NCBI RefSeq assembly: GCF_020639365.1
Contig: NZ_JAINUL010000001.1
Coordinates: 3,995,309-4,059,308, forward strand
Source of the DNA: Streptomyces flavotricini
GTDB taxonomy: Bacteria > Actinomycetota > Actinomycetes > Streptomycetales > Streptomycetaceae
Direction: 5' to 3'
DNA: 64,000 nucleotides
Part shown: one piece after another, positions 24,811 to 33,455 of the stretch
How positions within the stretch are numbered: position 1 is the stretch's first letter
How the letters are laid out: each line of letters opens with the position of its first letter
Made by a program: the position numbers and the translations under genes
Notes under the pieces: generated by a model
Databases searched by the model: none
The model's input: only the letters and a program-made list of their open reading frames with translations
What the model was told of the DNA's origin: nothing

Positions 24811-26156
24811 GCGTTCACCTCCGTGTCAGCCCAGAGGGTCGACTTCTTGGGGTCGAAGGGGCAGCCCCTGCCCGTGATGTGCTGCTCGTACTCCTCGCGG
24901 AAGTACTTGAGCGAGGAGAAGATCGGGCTGGCGGCGCCGTCGCCGAGCGCGCAGAACGACTTGCCGTTGATGTTGTCGGCGATGTCGTTCAGCTTGTCGA
25001 GGTCCGACATGACCCCCTTGCCCGCCTCGATGTCGCGCAGCAACTGGACCAGCCAATAAGTGCCTTCGCGGCAGGGGGTGCACTTGCCGCAGGACTCGTG
25101 GGCGTAGAACTCGGTCCAGCGGGTGACGGCGCGCACCACGCAGGTCGTCTCGTCGAAGCACTGCAGCGCCTTGGTGCCGAGCATGGAGCCGGCCGCGCCG
25201 ACGCCCTCGTAGTCCAGCGGCACGTCCAGGTGTTCGGCCGTGAACATGGGGGTGGAGGAGCCGCCCGGGGTCCAGAACTTCAGCCGGTGCCCGGGGCGCA
25301 TCCCGCCGCTCATGTCGAGGAGCTGGCGCAGGGTGATGCCGAGCGGGGCCTCGTACTGGCCGGGTCCGGCGACGTGCCCGGAGAGCGAGTACAGGGTGAA
25401 TCCGGGGGACTTCTCCGTGCCCATCGACTTGAACCAGTCCTTGCCCCGGTTCAGGATCGCGGGAACCGAGGCGATCGACTCCACGTTGTTGACGACGGTG
25501 GGGCACGCGTAGAGCCCCTCGACGGCGGGGAAGGGGGGACGCAGCCGGGGCTGACCGCGCCGGCCTTCGAGGGAGTCGAGGAGTGCCGTCTCCTCGCCGC
25601 AGATGTAGGCGCCCGCGCCCGCGTGCACCGTGATGTCGAGCTTCAGTCCGCTCCCGAGGACGTCCTCCCCGAGGTATCCGGCCTCGTACGCCTCGCGCAC
25701 CGCCTCGTGCAGGCGCCGCAGTACCGGCACGACCTCGCCGCGCAGGTAGATGAAGGCGTGCTCCGACCGGATCGCGTAGCAGGCGATGATCATTCCCTCG
25801 ATGAGGGAGTGCGGGTTGGCGAAGAGGAGGGGGATGTCCTTGCAGGTTCCCGGCTCCGACTCGTCCGCGTTCACGACGAGGTAGTGCGGCTTTCCGTCGC
25901 CCTGCGGAATGAACTGCCACTTCATTCCGGTGGGGAAGCCCGCGCCTCCGCGGCCGCGCAGACCGGAGTCCTTCACGTATGCGATGAGGTCGTCCGGGGT
26001 CATCGCGAGCGCCTTGCGCAGGCCCTCGTAGCCCTCGTGGCGCCGGTAGGTCTCCAGCGTCCACGACTGCGGCTCGTCCCAGAAGGCCGACAGCACGGGC
26101 GCCAGCAGCTTCTCCGGGGCGCCGTTCTCATGCATTTCGGCAGTCACCGTCATCAC
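24807..26156 (-). CDS. nuoF: NADH-quinone oxidoreductase subunit F
   Basis: A 449-residue NADH-dehydrogenase subunit that binds NADH, FMN and cluster N3. GLRGRGGAGFPTGMKW is the nucleotide/FMN glycine-rich motif, and ESCGKCTPCREGT with a later FCALGDGA supplies the four cluster cysteines. GTG 26156 (followed directly by ATG) overlaps nuoE by 4 nt. Confidence 0.97.
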   Translation of the reverse strand: MMTVTAEMHENGAPEKLLAPVLSAFWDEPQSWTLETYRRHEGYEGLRKALAMTPDDLIAYVKDSGLRGRGGAGFPTGMKWQFIPQGDGKPHYLVVNADESEPGTCKDIPLLFANPHSLIEGMIIACYAIRSEHAFIYLRGEVVPVLRRLHEAVREAYEAGYLGEDVLGSGLKLDITVHAGAGAYICGEETALLDSLEGRRGQPRLRPPFPAVEGLYACPTVVNNVESIASVPAILNRGKDWFKSMGTEKSPGFTLYSLSGHVAGPGQYEAPLGITLRQLLDMSGGMRPGHRLKFWTPGGSSTPMFTAEHLDVPLDYEGVGAAGSMLGTKALQCFDETTCVVRAVTRWTEFYAHESCGKCTPCREGTYWLVQLLRDIEAGKGVMSDLDKLNDIADNINGKSFCALGDGAASPIFSSLKYFREEYEQHITGRGCPFDPKKSTLWADTEVNA

Positions 26157-26917
26157 TCCCCCTCCTCTGTGGCAGCAGAAGCCTCACCACGCGGGTGCAC
26201 GACCTTGCCGAGCTGCGGGGTCTCGCCGCGCGCGATGCGCAGCCCGATCAGGGAGGCGGGACCGGCGCCGCCGCTCGCCTCGACCGCGCCCTCGCGCTCG
26301 TCCGGGAAGCCGGCCAGGATCCGGGCCGTCTCCTTGTACGTGCACAGCGGCGCGCCCCGGGTCGGCGCGACGGGCCGGCCGGCGATCAGGTCGTCGACCA
26401 TGGCCTTGGCGGACTCGGGGGTCTGGTTGTCGAAGAACTCCCAGTTGACCATCACCACGGGGGCGTAGTCGCAGGCCGCGTTGCACTCGATGTGCTCCAG
26501 CGTGACCTTGCCGTCGGGGGTGGTCTCGTTGTTGCCGACCCCGAGGTGCTCCTTGAGCTCGTCGAAGATCGCGTCGCCGCCCATGACCGCGCACAGGGTG
26601 TTCGTGCAGACCCCGACCTGGTAGTCGCCGGAGGCCTTGCGCCGGTACATCGTGTAGAAGGTGGCCACGGCGGTGACCTCGGCCGTGGTGAGGCCCAGCA
26701 CCTCGGCGCAGAACCGGATGCCGGTGCGCGAGACGTGGCCCTCCTCGGCCTGGGTCAGGTGCAGCAGCGGCAGCAGCGCGGACCGGCTGTCGGGGTAGCG
26801 GGCGATGACCTCCTTCGCGTCCGCTTCGAGCCGGGCGCGTACGTCGGCCGGGAAATCGGGGGCCGGAAGCCGGGGCATGCCCAGACTCACCCCTTGACCG
26901 GTCGGATTGGCTGTCAT
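26153..26917 (-). CDS. nuoE: NADH-quinone oxidoreductase subunit E
   Basis: A 254-residue thioredoxin-like subunit with the [2Fe-2S] cluster N1a. Ligands appear in GVCTNTLCAVMGG and ECNAACDYAPVVMV. The N-terminal helical region (ALLPLLHLTQAEEGHVS) is standard. The 80-residue C-terminal extension is longer than in E. coli and resembles mycobacterial NuoE. ATG 26917 overlaps the nuoD stop by 4 nt. Confidence 0.95.
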   Translation of the reverse strand: MTANPTGQGVSLGMPRLPAPDFPADVRARLEADAKEVIARYPDSRSALLPLLHLTQAEEGHVSRTGIRFCAEVLGLTTAEVTAVATFYTMYRRKASGDYQVGVCTNTLCAVMGGDAIFDELKEHLGVGNNETTPDGKVTLEHIECNAACDYAPVVMVNWEFFDNQTPESAKAMVDDLIAGRPVAPTRGAPLCTYKETARILAGFPDEREGAVEASGGAGPASLIGLRIARGETPQLGKVVHPRGEASAATEEGE

Positions 26918-28263
26918 CGGTCGACGCCTCCCATCACGGGGTCGATGGAGGCGACGGCGACGATGACGTCGGCGACCTGGCCGCCCTCGCACATCGCGGC
27001 CATGGCCTGCAGGTTGGTGAAGGACGGGTCGCGGAAGTGGACCCGGTAGGGGCGGGTGCCGCCGTCGGAGACGACGTGGACCCCGAGCTCGCCCTTGGGC
27101 GACTCGACGGCCGCGTAGGCCTGCCCGGCCGGCACCCGGAAGCCCTCGGTCACCAGCTTGAAGTGGTGGATGAGGGCCTCCATGGAGGTGCCCATGATGT
27201 TCTTGATGTGGTCGAGCGAGTTGCCGAGGCCGTCCGGGCCCATCGCGAGCTGCGCGGGCCAGGCGATCTTCTTGTCGGCGACCATGACCGGGCCCGGCTC
27301 CAGCCGTTCGAGGCACTGCTCGACGATCCGCAGGGACTGGCGCATCTCCTCCAGGCGGATCAGGAACCGCCCGTACGAGTCGCAGCTCTCGGTGGTCGGC
27401 ACGTCGAACTCGTACGTCTCGTACCCGCAGTACGGGTCCGACTTGCGCAGGTCGTGCGGCAGGCCGGCCGAGCGCAGGATCGGGCCGGTGGCGCCGAGCG
27501 CCATGCAGCCGGTGAGGTCGAGGTAGCCGACGTCCTGCATGCGGGCCTTGAAGATGGGGTTGCCGGTGGCGAGCTTGTCGTACTCGGGCAGGTTCTTCTT
27601 CATGGTCTTGAGGAAGTCGCGCAGCTGGTCCACGGCGCCCGGGGGCAGGTCCTGGGCGAGCCCGCCGGGGCGGACGAACGCGTGGTTCATGCGCAGGCCC
27701 GTGATGAGCTCGAAGATGTCGAGGATCAGCTCGCGGTCCCGGAACCCGTAGATCATGATCGTGGTCGCGCCCAGCTCCATGCCGCCGGTGGCGATGCACA
27801 CCAGGTGGGAGGAGAGCCGGTTGAGCTCCATCAGCAGGACGCGGATGACGGTGGCGCGGTCCGGGATCTGGTCGGTGATGCCGAGGAGCTTCTCGACGCC
27901 GAGGCAGTAGGCCGTCTCGTTGAAGAACGGCGTCAGGTAGTCCATGCGCGTCACGAAGGTGGTGCCCTGGGTCCAGTTCCGGAATTCGAGGTTCTTCTCG
28001 ATGCCGGTGTGCAGGTAGCCGATGCCGCAGCGGGCCTCGGTGACGGTCTCGCCGTCGATCTCCAGGATCAGCCGGAGCACGCCGTGGGTGGACGGGTGCT
28101 GCGGGCCCATGTTGACGACGATCCGCTCGTCGTCGGCCTTCGCCGCGGACCGGACGATCTCGTCCCAGTCGCCGCCGGTGACGGTGTAGACGGTGCCTTC
28201 GGTCGTCTCCCGGGAGGCCGCGGGGTTCGAGGAGGCGCCGTTCGATGCGTTCTGGGCGTTCAT
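26914..28263 (-). CDS. nuoD: NADH-quinone oxidoreductase subunit D
   Basis: A 449-residue 49-kDa-type subunit related to NiFe-hydrogenase large subunits; it lines the quinone site. NMGPQHPSTHGVLRLI carries the quinone-site His, and GYLHTGIEKNLEFR and RMDYLTPFFNE are conserved. The first 40 residues are a variable leader. ATG 28263 shares one base with the nuoC stop (TGATG). Confidence 0.97.
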   Translation of the reverse strand: MNAQNASNGASSNPAASRETTEGTVYTVTGGDWDEIVRSAAKADDERIVVNMGPQHPSTHGVLRLILEIDGETVTEARCGIGYLHTGIEKNLEFRNWTQGTTFVTRMDYLTPFFNETAYCLGVEKLLGITDQIPDRATVIRVLLMELNRLSSHLVCIATGGMELGATTIMIYGFRDRELILDIFELITGLRMNHAFVRPGGLAQDLPPGAVDQLRDFLKTMKKNLPEYDKLATGNPIFKARMQDVGYLDLTGCMALGATGPILRSAGLPHDLRKSDPYCGYETYEFDVPTTESCDSYGRFLIRLEEMRQSLRIVEQCLERLEPGPVMVADKKIAWPAQLAMGPDGLGNSLDHIKNIMGTSMEALIHHFKLVTEGFRVPAGQAYAAVESPKGELGVHVVSDGGTRPYRVHFRDPSFTNLQAMAAMCEGGQVADVIVAVASIDPVMGGVDR

Positions 28264-29009
28264 CAGCTGTACGACCTCCGCTGGTCGGGAGCCGGGATCT
28301 GGGCGCCCTTGTACTCGATGGGGATGCCGCCGAGCGGGTAGTCCTTGCGCTGCGGGAAGCCCTGCCAGTCGTCCGGCATCATGATCCGCGTGAGCGCCGG
28401 GTGCCCGTCGAAGACCAGGCCGAAGAAGTCGTACGCCTCGCGCTCGTGCCAGTCGTTCGTCGGATAGACGGAGACGAGCGACGGGACGTGCGGGTCGGCG
28501 TCCGGGGCGGTGACCTCCAGGCGCACCACCCGGCCGTGGGTGATCGAGCGCAGGTGGTAGACGGCGTGCAGCTCGCGGCTCCTGTCCTCGGGGAAGTGGA
28601 CCCCGCTGACGCCGGTGCAGAGCTCGAAGCGCAGGGCCGGGTCGTCGCGCAGGGTCTTCGCGACGCGGACGAGGTGCTCGCGGGCGATGTGGAGCGTCAG
28701 CTCGCCCCGGTCGACGACGACCTTCTCGATCGCGTTCTCCGGGAGCAGGTCCTGCTCCTCCAGCGCCCCTTCGAGCTCGTCGACGACCTCGTCGAAGTAG
28801 GAGCCGTAGGGGCGGTGGCTCTCGCCCGGCATGGCCACGGTGCGGACGAGGCCGCCGTAGCCGCTGGTGTCGCCGCCGTTCCGGGCGCCGAACATGCCCT
28901 TGCGGACACCGATCACCTCGGGGCCGCCGGCGGAACCCCGCGGGGCAGGAACGTTGTTCCCGTTGCCGTTGCCGTCGGTGGCCGGGGAGGTCTCGCTCGC
29001 GTCGCTCAC
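28263..29009 (-). CDS. nuoC: NADH-quinone oxidoreductase subunit C
   Basis: A 248-residue 30-kDa-type subunit. A low-complexity N-terminal region (DGNGNGNN, about residues 11-18) is followed by the conserved domain, ending with VYPTNDWHEREAYDFFGLVFDGHPALTRIMMPDDW and QRKDYPLGG. GTG 29009 overlaps the nuoB stop by 4 nt; the frame is open further upstream only as an out-of-frame read of nuoB. Separate nuoC and nuoD genes, not the E. coli fusion. Confidence 0.95.
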   Translation of the reverse strand: MSDASETSPATDGNGNGNNVPAPRGSAGGPEVIGVRKGMFGARNGGDTSGYGGLVRTVAMPGESHRPYGSYFDEVVDELEGALEEQDLLPENAIEKVVVDRGELTLHIAREHLVRVAKTLRDDPALRFELCTGVSGVHFPEDRSRELHAVYHLRSITHGRVVRLEVTAPDADPHVPSLVSVYPTNDWHEREAYDFFGLVFDGHPALTRIMMPDDWQGFPQRKDYPLGGIPIEYKGAQIPAPDQRRSYS

Positions 29010-29560
29010 CGGAGCAGCCCCTTCATCTCGATCGTGGGGAGGGCCTTGAGGGCCGCCGCCTCCGCCTCGCGCGCCGCCTCTTCCCGGTTCACGCCGAGCT
29101 TTCCGCCCTGGATCTTCTGATGGAGCTTGAGGATCGCGTCGATCAGCATCTCGGGGCGCGGCGGGCAGCCGGGGAGATAGATGTCCACCGGGACGATGTG
29201 GTCGACGCCCTGGACAATCGCGTAGTTGTTGAACATTCCGCCTGAAGATGCACAAACCCCCATGGAGATGACCCATTTGGGAGCGGGCATCTGGTCGTAC
29301 ACCTGCCGCAGCACCGGTGCCATCTTCTGACTGACCCGTCCGGCCACGATCATCAGATCGGCCTGGCGCGGGGACCCGCGGAAGACCTCCATGCCGAAGC
29401 GGGCCAGGTCGTACCGGCCCGCTCCGGTGGTCATCATCTCGATGGCGCAGCAGGCCAGGCCGAAGGTCGCGGGGAACACGGATGACTTGCGCACCCAGCC
29501 CGCGGCCTGTTCGACGGTGGTCAGCAGAAAGCCGCTCGGCAGCTTCTCTTCCAGTCCCAT
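29006..29560 (-). CDS. nuoB: NADH-quinone oxidoreductase subunit B
   Basis: A 184-residue subunit carrying the terminal cluster N2 next to quinone. The tandem Cys pair is in GLACCAIEMM; further ligands are in SMGVCASSGG and LPGCPPRPE. ATG 29560 has GAGGGG about 9 nt upstream in the 15-nt gap after nuoA, the largest gap in the operon. Confidence 0.97.
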   Translation of the reverse strand: MGLEEKLPSGFLLTTVEQAAGWVRKSSVFPATFGLACCAIEMMTTGAGRYDLARFGMEVFRGSPRQADLMIVAGRVSQKMAPVLRQVYDQMPAPKWVISMGVCASSGGMFNNYAIVQGVDHIVPVDIYLPGCPPRPEMLIDAILKLHQKIQGGKLGVNREEAAREAEAAALKALPTIEMKGLLR

Positions 29561-29575
29561 GGGAAATTCAGCCCC

Positions 29576-29935
29576 TCAGTCCCATTCCAGACCGCCGCGG
29601 CGCCACACGTAGGCGTAGGCGACGAAGACGGTGAGCACGAAGAGCAGCATCTCGACGAGCCCGAAGATCCCCAGGGAGTCGAAGGTGACCGCCCAGGGGT
29701 AGAGGAAGACAACTTCGATGTCGAAGACGATGAAGAGCATCGCCGTCAGGTAGTACTTGATGGGGAAGCGACCGCCGCCGGCCGGCGTGGGCGTCGGCTC
29801 GATGCCGCACTCGTACGCCTCGAGCTTCGCCCGGTTGTACCGTTTTGGGCCGATCAGCGTGGCCATGACCACGGAGAAGATCGCAAACCCTGCGCCGAGG
29901 GCGCCGAGCACGAGGATGGGCGCGTACGCATTCAC
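29576..29935 (-). CDS. nuoA: NADH-quinone oxidoreductase subunit A
   Basis: A 119-residue, three-helix membrane subunit and first gene of the operon. KLEAYECGIEPTPT contains the loop Cys and acidic residues close to the quinone site, and FIVFDIEVVFLYPWAV is the conserved second helix. The start is GTG 29935 with GGAG 8 nt upstream. A Rex-type operator lies 86 nt upstream. Confidence 0.97.
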   Translation of the reverse strand: MNAYAPILVLGALGAGFAIFSVVMATLIGPKRYNRAKLEAYECGIEPTPTPAGGGRFPIKYYLTAMLFIVFDIEVVFLYPWAVTFDSLGIFGLVEMLLFVLTVFVAYAYVWRRGGLEWD

Positions 29936-30020
29936 GCTCCTCGCTCCTTCCAGTCGTCCTTGACCGTTGGACCGCCGTGCCGGCCGCCTCGCGAAGATCG
30001 TCCAACTCGACGGGATCTCA

Positions 30021-30036
30021 TGTGAGGCAGTTCACA
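30021..30036. promoter_or_regulatory. Rex-type redox operator upstream of nuoA
   Basis: TGTGAGGCAGTTCACA closely matches the Streptomyces Rex operator TGTGAACGCGTTCACA: all of TGTGA and GTTCACA agree. Rex leaves such sites when NADH/NAD+ rises, de-repressing respiratory genes. The site lies 86 nt before nuoA and just downstream of a plausible -10 element, a good place for repression. Binding is inferred from the motif. Confidence 0.8.
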
Positions 30037-30052
30037 AGCCGGACTGGTGCGC

Positions 30053-30082
30053 ATCTTATGCCCGCTCCTCTGTGATCTGCGA
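30053..30082 (-). promoter_or_regulatory. Candidate nuoA promoter
   Basis: On the minus strand, TAAGAT (30053-30058) could be the -10 element and TCGCAG (30077-30082) a weak -35, 18 nt apart. Transcription would start near 30046, placing the Rex site at about +10 to +25. The -35 is poor; an activator or another sigma factor may be needed. Confidence 0.35.
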
Positions 30083-30085
30083 CAC

Positions 30086-30691
30086 GGGTAACAACACCGA
30101 GTTTGTGATCTCCACCACCTGACGAACGATCACCAAGACCGATAGGTGGTGATCTTCATACGCGAAGCATCCACATGATCACCAAAGGTGACATCCGACC
30201 GCGTTACCGCAGGTAGAAGGCCGATGTCCCTATCAAATGATGTCGAGTGCAGGCAAATTTGCGAGATCAAGCCTTGCACGGTAAAGGAAATCGCCGTCGC
30301 CCGGCCGGGGGAGCCCCGGGGACGGGAGTGGACGGCCGCCCGGCGCGTGCGCGCGTTCACGAGCGCCGACGCCACCGCACGGGAAGTTCACGGTCAGATC
30401 ACGGACGGACCACAGCGCCCCCACAGTGAGACGAATCTGTGACCTGCACCACACCGGATTCTCGGCCCCGAAAGGGGGCTTGGCCATCTGTCCGCAGTGA
30501 TGGTAGGTCGTGGATCAATTCGGACTTATTGCGGAAACCCCTTGATCACAGCCTTGTGACGGCGTGTCCGATACGTCCGTTACGGCGTCAATAAGACGCG
30601 CGACGCGCCCGGTTAGCCCGGTTCGCGGACAACTGTGGCGCAGACCACGTTTCTTGATGGGAACCCGGACCCCCTGATAGCGGTTGTCCTC
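30086..30691. other. Long non-coding interval between nuoA and the NlpC/P60 gene
   Basis: About 600 bases without a convincing gene, and less GC-rich than the flanks. It holds repeated GTGATC/GATCAC hexamers (30105, 30128, 30149, 30177, 30397, 30544; another at 30072 lies just outside) and an 8-bp inverted repeat CACCACCT/AGGTGGTG (30113-30120, 30144-30151). Short open frames on both strands (for example 30188-30442 and 30130-30375) have no ribosome site or recognisable product. I looked for a ydaO-type c-di-AMP riboswitch, common before Streptomyces cell-wall hydrolase genes, and did not see one. Confidence 0.6.
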
Positions 30692-31531
30692 ATGTCCCAC
30701 ACCGCTCACATACCCAGCCACCGGAAGCCCCGTCGCAGCGCCTCGAAGCTCGCGGTCCGTGCCGGAGTTGCCGGTGGCGTCCTCAGCACCCTGGCGATGG
30801 CCGGCACGGCGAGCGCGTCCCCGTCCGAGCCCGTGACCGAGACGACGCTCGAAATGCCGGTCCTGAACCTGGACCTGGCCGCCGACGTCTCCTCCGCCGT
30901 CACCACCGCCGCCGAGAACACGGCCGCCGCCGCCGTCACCGGTGAGCTGCGCACGCAGGAGGAGCAGGCCCGCACCGGCGCCGCCGCCGAGGCCAAGAAG
31001 GCCAAGGAGGACGCCCAGAAGGCCGACGCCGAGAAGAAGGCGAAGGAGGAGGCGGACCGCAAGGCCGACGCCGAGCGCGCCACCCGCAGCTCCTCCCGCA
31101 GCACGCTCCAGAACGCCTCCGCGTCGGACTCGGGCTCCGAGCTGGGCTCGGGCACCGTCACCGCCCCGGCGACCGGCTCCGCCGCCGCGATCGTCAACTA
31201 CGTCCGCGCGCAGGTCGGCAAGGCGTACATCAGCGGCGGCACCGGCGCGAACGGCTCGTTCGACTGCTCCGGCCTCGTCCAGGCCGCCTACCGCCAGGTC
31301 GGCGTCACCCTGCCGCGCGTGTCGCAGGACCAGTCCACGAAGGGCCGTTCGGTCTCCCTGAGCGCCCTCCAGCCCGGCGACATCCTGTACTGGGGCCCCA
31401 GCGGCAGCGCCTACCACGTCGCCATCTACGTCGGCGGCGGCAAGTTCGTGGGCGCCCAGAACTCCGGCACGGGCGTCGTCGAGCGCTCCCTGAGCTACGA
31501 CCCGCCGACGGGCGCCCGCCGCGTCCTCTGA
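30692..31531 (+). CDS. Secreted NlpC/P60 cell-wall endopeptidase
   Basis: A 279-residue exported protein. The Arg-rich signal peptide (residues 1-45, HRKPRRSASKLAV to AMAGTASA) leads to a roughly 100-residue Ala/Lys/Glu-rich coiled-coil stretch (EEQARTGAAAEAKKAKEDAQK), then the NlpC/P60 domain. Catalytic residues: Cys in FDCSGLV, His in AYHVAIYVGGG, and a later polar residue. It cuts peptidoglycan stem peptides, probably during growth or division. ATG 30692 is chosen because it gives a proper signal peptide, although the ribosome site is weak; GTG 30635 is the alternative. Confidence 0.93.
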   Translation: MSHTAHIPSHRKPRRSASKLAVRAGVAGGVLSTLAMAGTASASPSEPVTETTLEMPVLNLDLAADVSSAVTTAAENTAAAAVTGELRTQEEQARTGAAAEAKKAKEDAQKADAEKKAKEEADRKADAERATRSSSRSTLQNASASDSGSELGSGTVTAPATGSAAAIVNYVRAQVGKAYISGGTGANGSFDCSGLVQAAYRQVGVTLPRVSQDQSTKGRSVSLSALQPGDILYWGPSGSAYHVAIYVGGGKFVGAQNSGTGVVERSLSYDPPTGARRVL

Positions 31532-31640
31532 GCCCCTTGAGGTCCCGGAGGCCCGCCGAAGCTCCCTGAGGCTCCCCAGGGGCTCCTGAGCCCCTCTCAG
31601 CGCGACACGGCACGCCTCGGCACGTCCACAGCACGGCCCG

Positions 31641-31681
31641 AGGGCCGGCACTCCCCCGCTCGGGGGCGGAGTGCCGGCCCT
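31641..31681 (+). terminator. Intrinsic terminator of the NlpC/P60 gene
   Basis: A 14-bp perfect stem (AGGGCCGGCACTCC, 31641-31654, with 31668-31681), with a further CCC/GGG pairing in the loop, is followed by TTTCC. It lies about 110 nt after the stop. Confidence 0.85.
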
Positions 31682-31753
31682 TTCCGCGTCCGCCGGCGCC
31701 CTGAGAGGATGGTGGTGCGCAGCACCCGATTCAGGCCAGGAGGTGGCGGACGC

Positions 31754-32062
31754 GTGATGACCGACGCGTACGAGGAACAGGGCGACCCCGCCGACCCCAC
31801 CCCCGTACCCGCCGCCACCGGGCTCTTCCTGCTCGCCGTCGGCGGCTGGCTCCTGAACACCACCCGCCCCTGGCACAAACCCGGACATCCCGTCATTCTG
31901 GGACTCGGCTGGGCCGTTGCCTTCACGCTGCTGCTCTGGGGCGTCGTACTGGTCGCCCGCTGCGTACGGACGGTCCACGCCCCGCGGCAGTGGCCCGCGT
32001 ACGGGAACGGAAGCGACGAAGCGGGCCGAACCGGTGGAACCCCGGCCCGACCCGCTCCCTAG
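31754..32062 (+). CDS. Small two-helix membrane protein
   Basis: A 102-residue protein with two hydrophobic segments (about residues 20-35, ATGLFLLAVGGWLL, and 46-64, GLGWAVAFTLLLWGVVLVA) separated by a short loop, plus charged polar tails. I do not recognise the family. GTG 31754 fits AGGAGG (31738-31743) best; ATG 31757 is the next codon. It is convergent with the geranylgeranyl-reductase-family gene with a 12-nt gap. A terminator separates it from the gene upstream, so it has its own promoter. Confidence 0.7.
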   Translation: MMTDAYEEQGDPADPTPVPAATGLFLLAVGGWLLNTTRPWHKPGHPVILGLGWAVAFTLLLWGVVLVARCVRTVHAPRQWPAYGNGSDEAGRTGGTPARPAP

Positions 32063-32074
32063 GACCCCGGGACA

Positions 32075-33358
32075 TCAGGCCTTGGGGGCCACCTTCGAGA
32101 GGCCGTTGATGATGCGGTCCATCGCGTCGCCGCCCGCCGGGTCGGTCAGGTTGGCCAGCATCTTCAGCGTGAACCGCATGAGCACCGGGTGCGTCAGGCC
32201 GCGCTGCGCGGCGACCTTCATGACCTTCGGGTTGCCGATCAGCTTCACGAAGGCGCGGCCCAGCGAGTAGTAGCCCCCGTACGTCTCCTTGAGCACCTTC
32301 GGGTAGCTGTGCAGCGCCAGCTCGCGCTGGGCCGGGGTGGCCCGGGCGTGCGCCTGCACGATGACGTCGGCCGCGATCTGCCCCGATTCCATCGCATACG
32401 CGATGCCCTCGCCGTTGAACGGGTTGACGAGCCCGCCCGCGTCACCGACCAGCAGCAGGCCCTTGGTGTAGTGCGGCTGCCGGTTGAAGGCCATCGGCAG
32501 GGCCGCGCCGCGGATCGGCTGCGTCATGTTCTCGGGGGTGTAGCCCCAGTCCTCCGGCATGGAGGCGCACCAGGCCTTGAGGACCTCGCGCCAGTCCAGC
32601 TCCCGGAAGGCGGAGGAGGAGTTGAGGATGCCGAGGCCGACGTTGGACGTGCCGTCGCCCATGCCGAAGATCCAGCCGTAGCCGGGCAGCAGCCGGTCCT
32701 GCGCGCCGCGCCGGTCCCACAGCTCCAGCCAGGACTCCAGGTAGTCGTCGTCGTGCCGGGGCGAGGTGAAGTACGTACGGACGGCGACGCCCATCGGACG
32801 GTCCTCGCGCCGGTGCAGGCCCATCGCGAGCGAGAGCCGCGAGGAGTTGCCGTCGGCTGCGACCACGAGCGGGGCGCTGAAGGTGACCGGGGTCTTCTCC
32901 TCGCCCAGCTTGGCCTGCACGCCGGTGATGTGGCCGGTGCGCGGGTCGCGGACGGGCTCGCCGACGTTGCAGCGCTCGTACAGGCGGGCGCCGGCCTTCT
33001 GGGCCTGGCGGGCCAGGGTCTCGTCGAAGTCGTCGCGCTTGCGGACGAGTCCGTAGTCGGGGAAGGAGGCGAGTTCCGGCCAGTCCAGCTGGAGGCGCTG
33101 GCCTCCGCCGATGATCCGCAGGCCCTTGTTGCGGAGCCAGCCGGCCTCTTCGGAGACGTCGATGCCCATCGCCACCAGCTGCTTGGTGGCGCGCGGGGTC
33201 AGTCCGTCGCCGCAGACCTTCTCGCGCGGGAACGCCGTCTTCTCCAGGAGCAGGACGTCGAGTCCGGCCTTGGCGAGGTAGTAGGCGGTGGTCGAGCCGG
33301 CGGGCCCGGCCCCGACGACGATCACATCCGCGGAGTGTTCGGAGAGGGGCTCGGTCAC
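32075..33358 (-). CDS. Geranylgeranyl reductase family flavoprotein (menaquinone reductase type)
   Basis: A 427-residue FAD-dependent oxidoreductase. The N-terminal dinucleotide motif is VIVVGAGPAGSTTAYYLAKAG (residues about 13-33), with ADG at about 170 and the second FAD motif LLLVGDAGGLVNPFNGEGIAYAMESG. The Cys motif KVCGDGLTPRA is typical of GGR/MenJ proteins, which saturate isoprenoid double bonds. With menG, mqnA, mqnC and polyprenyl synthase nearby, partial saturation of the menaquinone side chain is the best guess. The start is GTG 33358. Archaeal-type lipid reduction is unlikely here. Confidence 0.88.
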   Translation of the reverse strand: MTEPLSEHSADVIVVGAGPAGSTTAYYLAKAGLDVLLLEKTAFPREKVCGDGLTPRATKQLVAMGIDVSEEAGWLRNKGLRIIGGGQRLQLDWPELASFPDYGLVRKRDDFDETLARQAQKAGARLYERCNVGEPVRDPRTGHITGVQAKLGEEKTPVTFSAPLVVAADGNSSRLSLAMGLHRREDRPMGVAVRTYFTSPRHDDDYLESWLELWDRRGAQDRLLPGYGWIFGMGDGTSNVGLGILNSSSAFRELDWREVLKAWCASMPEDWGYTPENMTQPIRGAALPMAFNRQPHYTKGLLLVGDAGGLVNPFNGEGIAYAMESGQIAADVIVQAHARATPAQRELALHSYPKVLKETYGGYYSLGRAFVKLIGNPKVMKVAAQRGLTHPVLMRFTLKMLANLTDPAGGDAMDRIINGLSKVAPKA

Positions 33359-33455
33359 TGCGGGGTCTCCCGAAGGCTCGATAAGGGGTGCCCAACGGCA
33401 CGGGACATGTGCAGTCTATGCAGCGAGAGAGATCACGAACCGAAGGGCTGCCCCG

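Noticed and set aside
30188..30442. Short plus-strand frame in the nuo upstream region
   Set aside because: No ribosome site, no family resemblance, and it spans likely regulatory DNA.
30086..30691. ydaO-type c-di-AMP riboswitch before the NlpC/P60 gene
   Set aside because: Looked for because such leaders are common upstream of Streptomyces wall hydrolases; I could not see the conserved core.
30515..31978. 487-residue minus-strand frame opposite the NlpC/P60 gene
   Set aside because: Low-complexity Gly/Ala/Val sequence with no ribosome site; the opposite strand has a clear signal peptide and catalytic domain.
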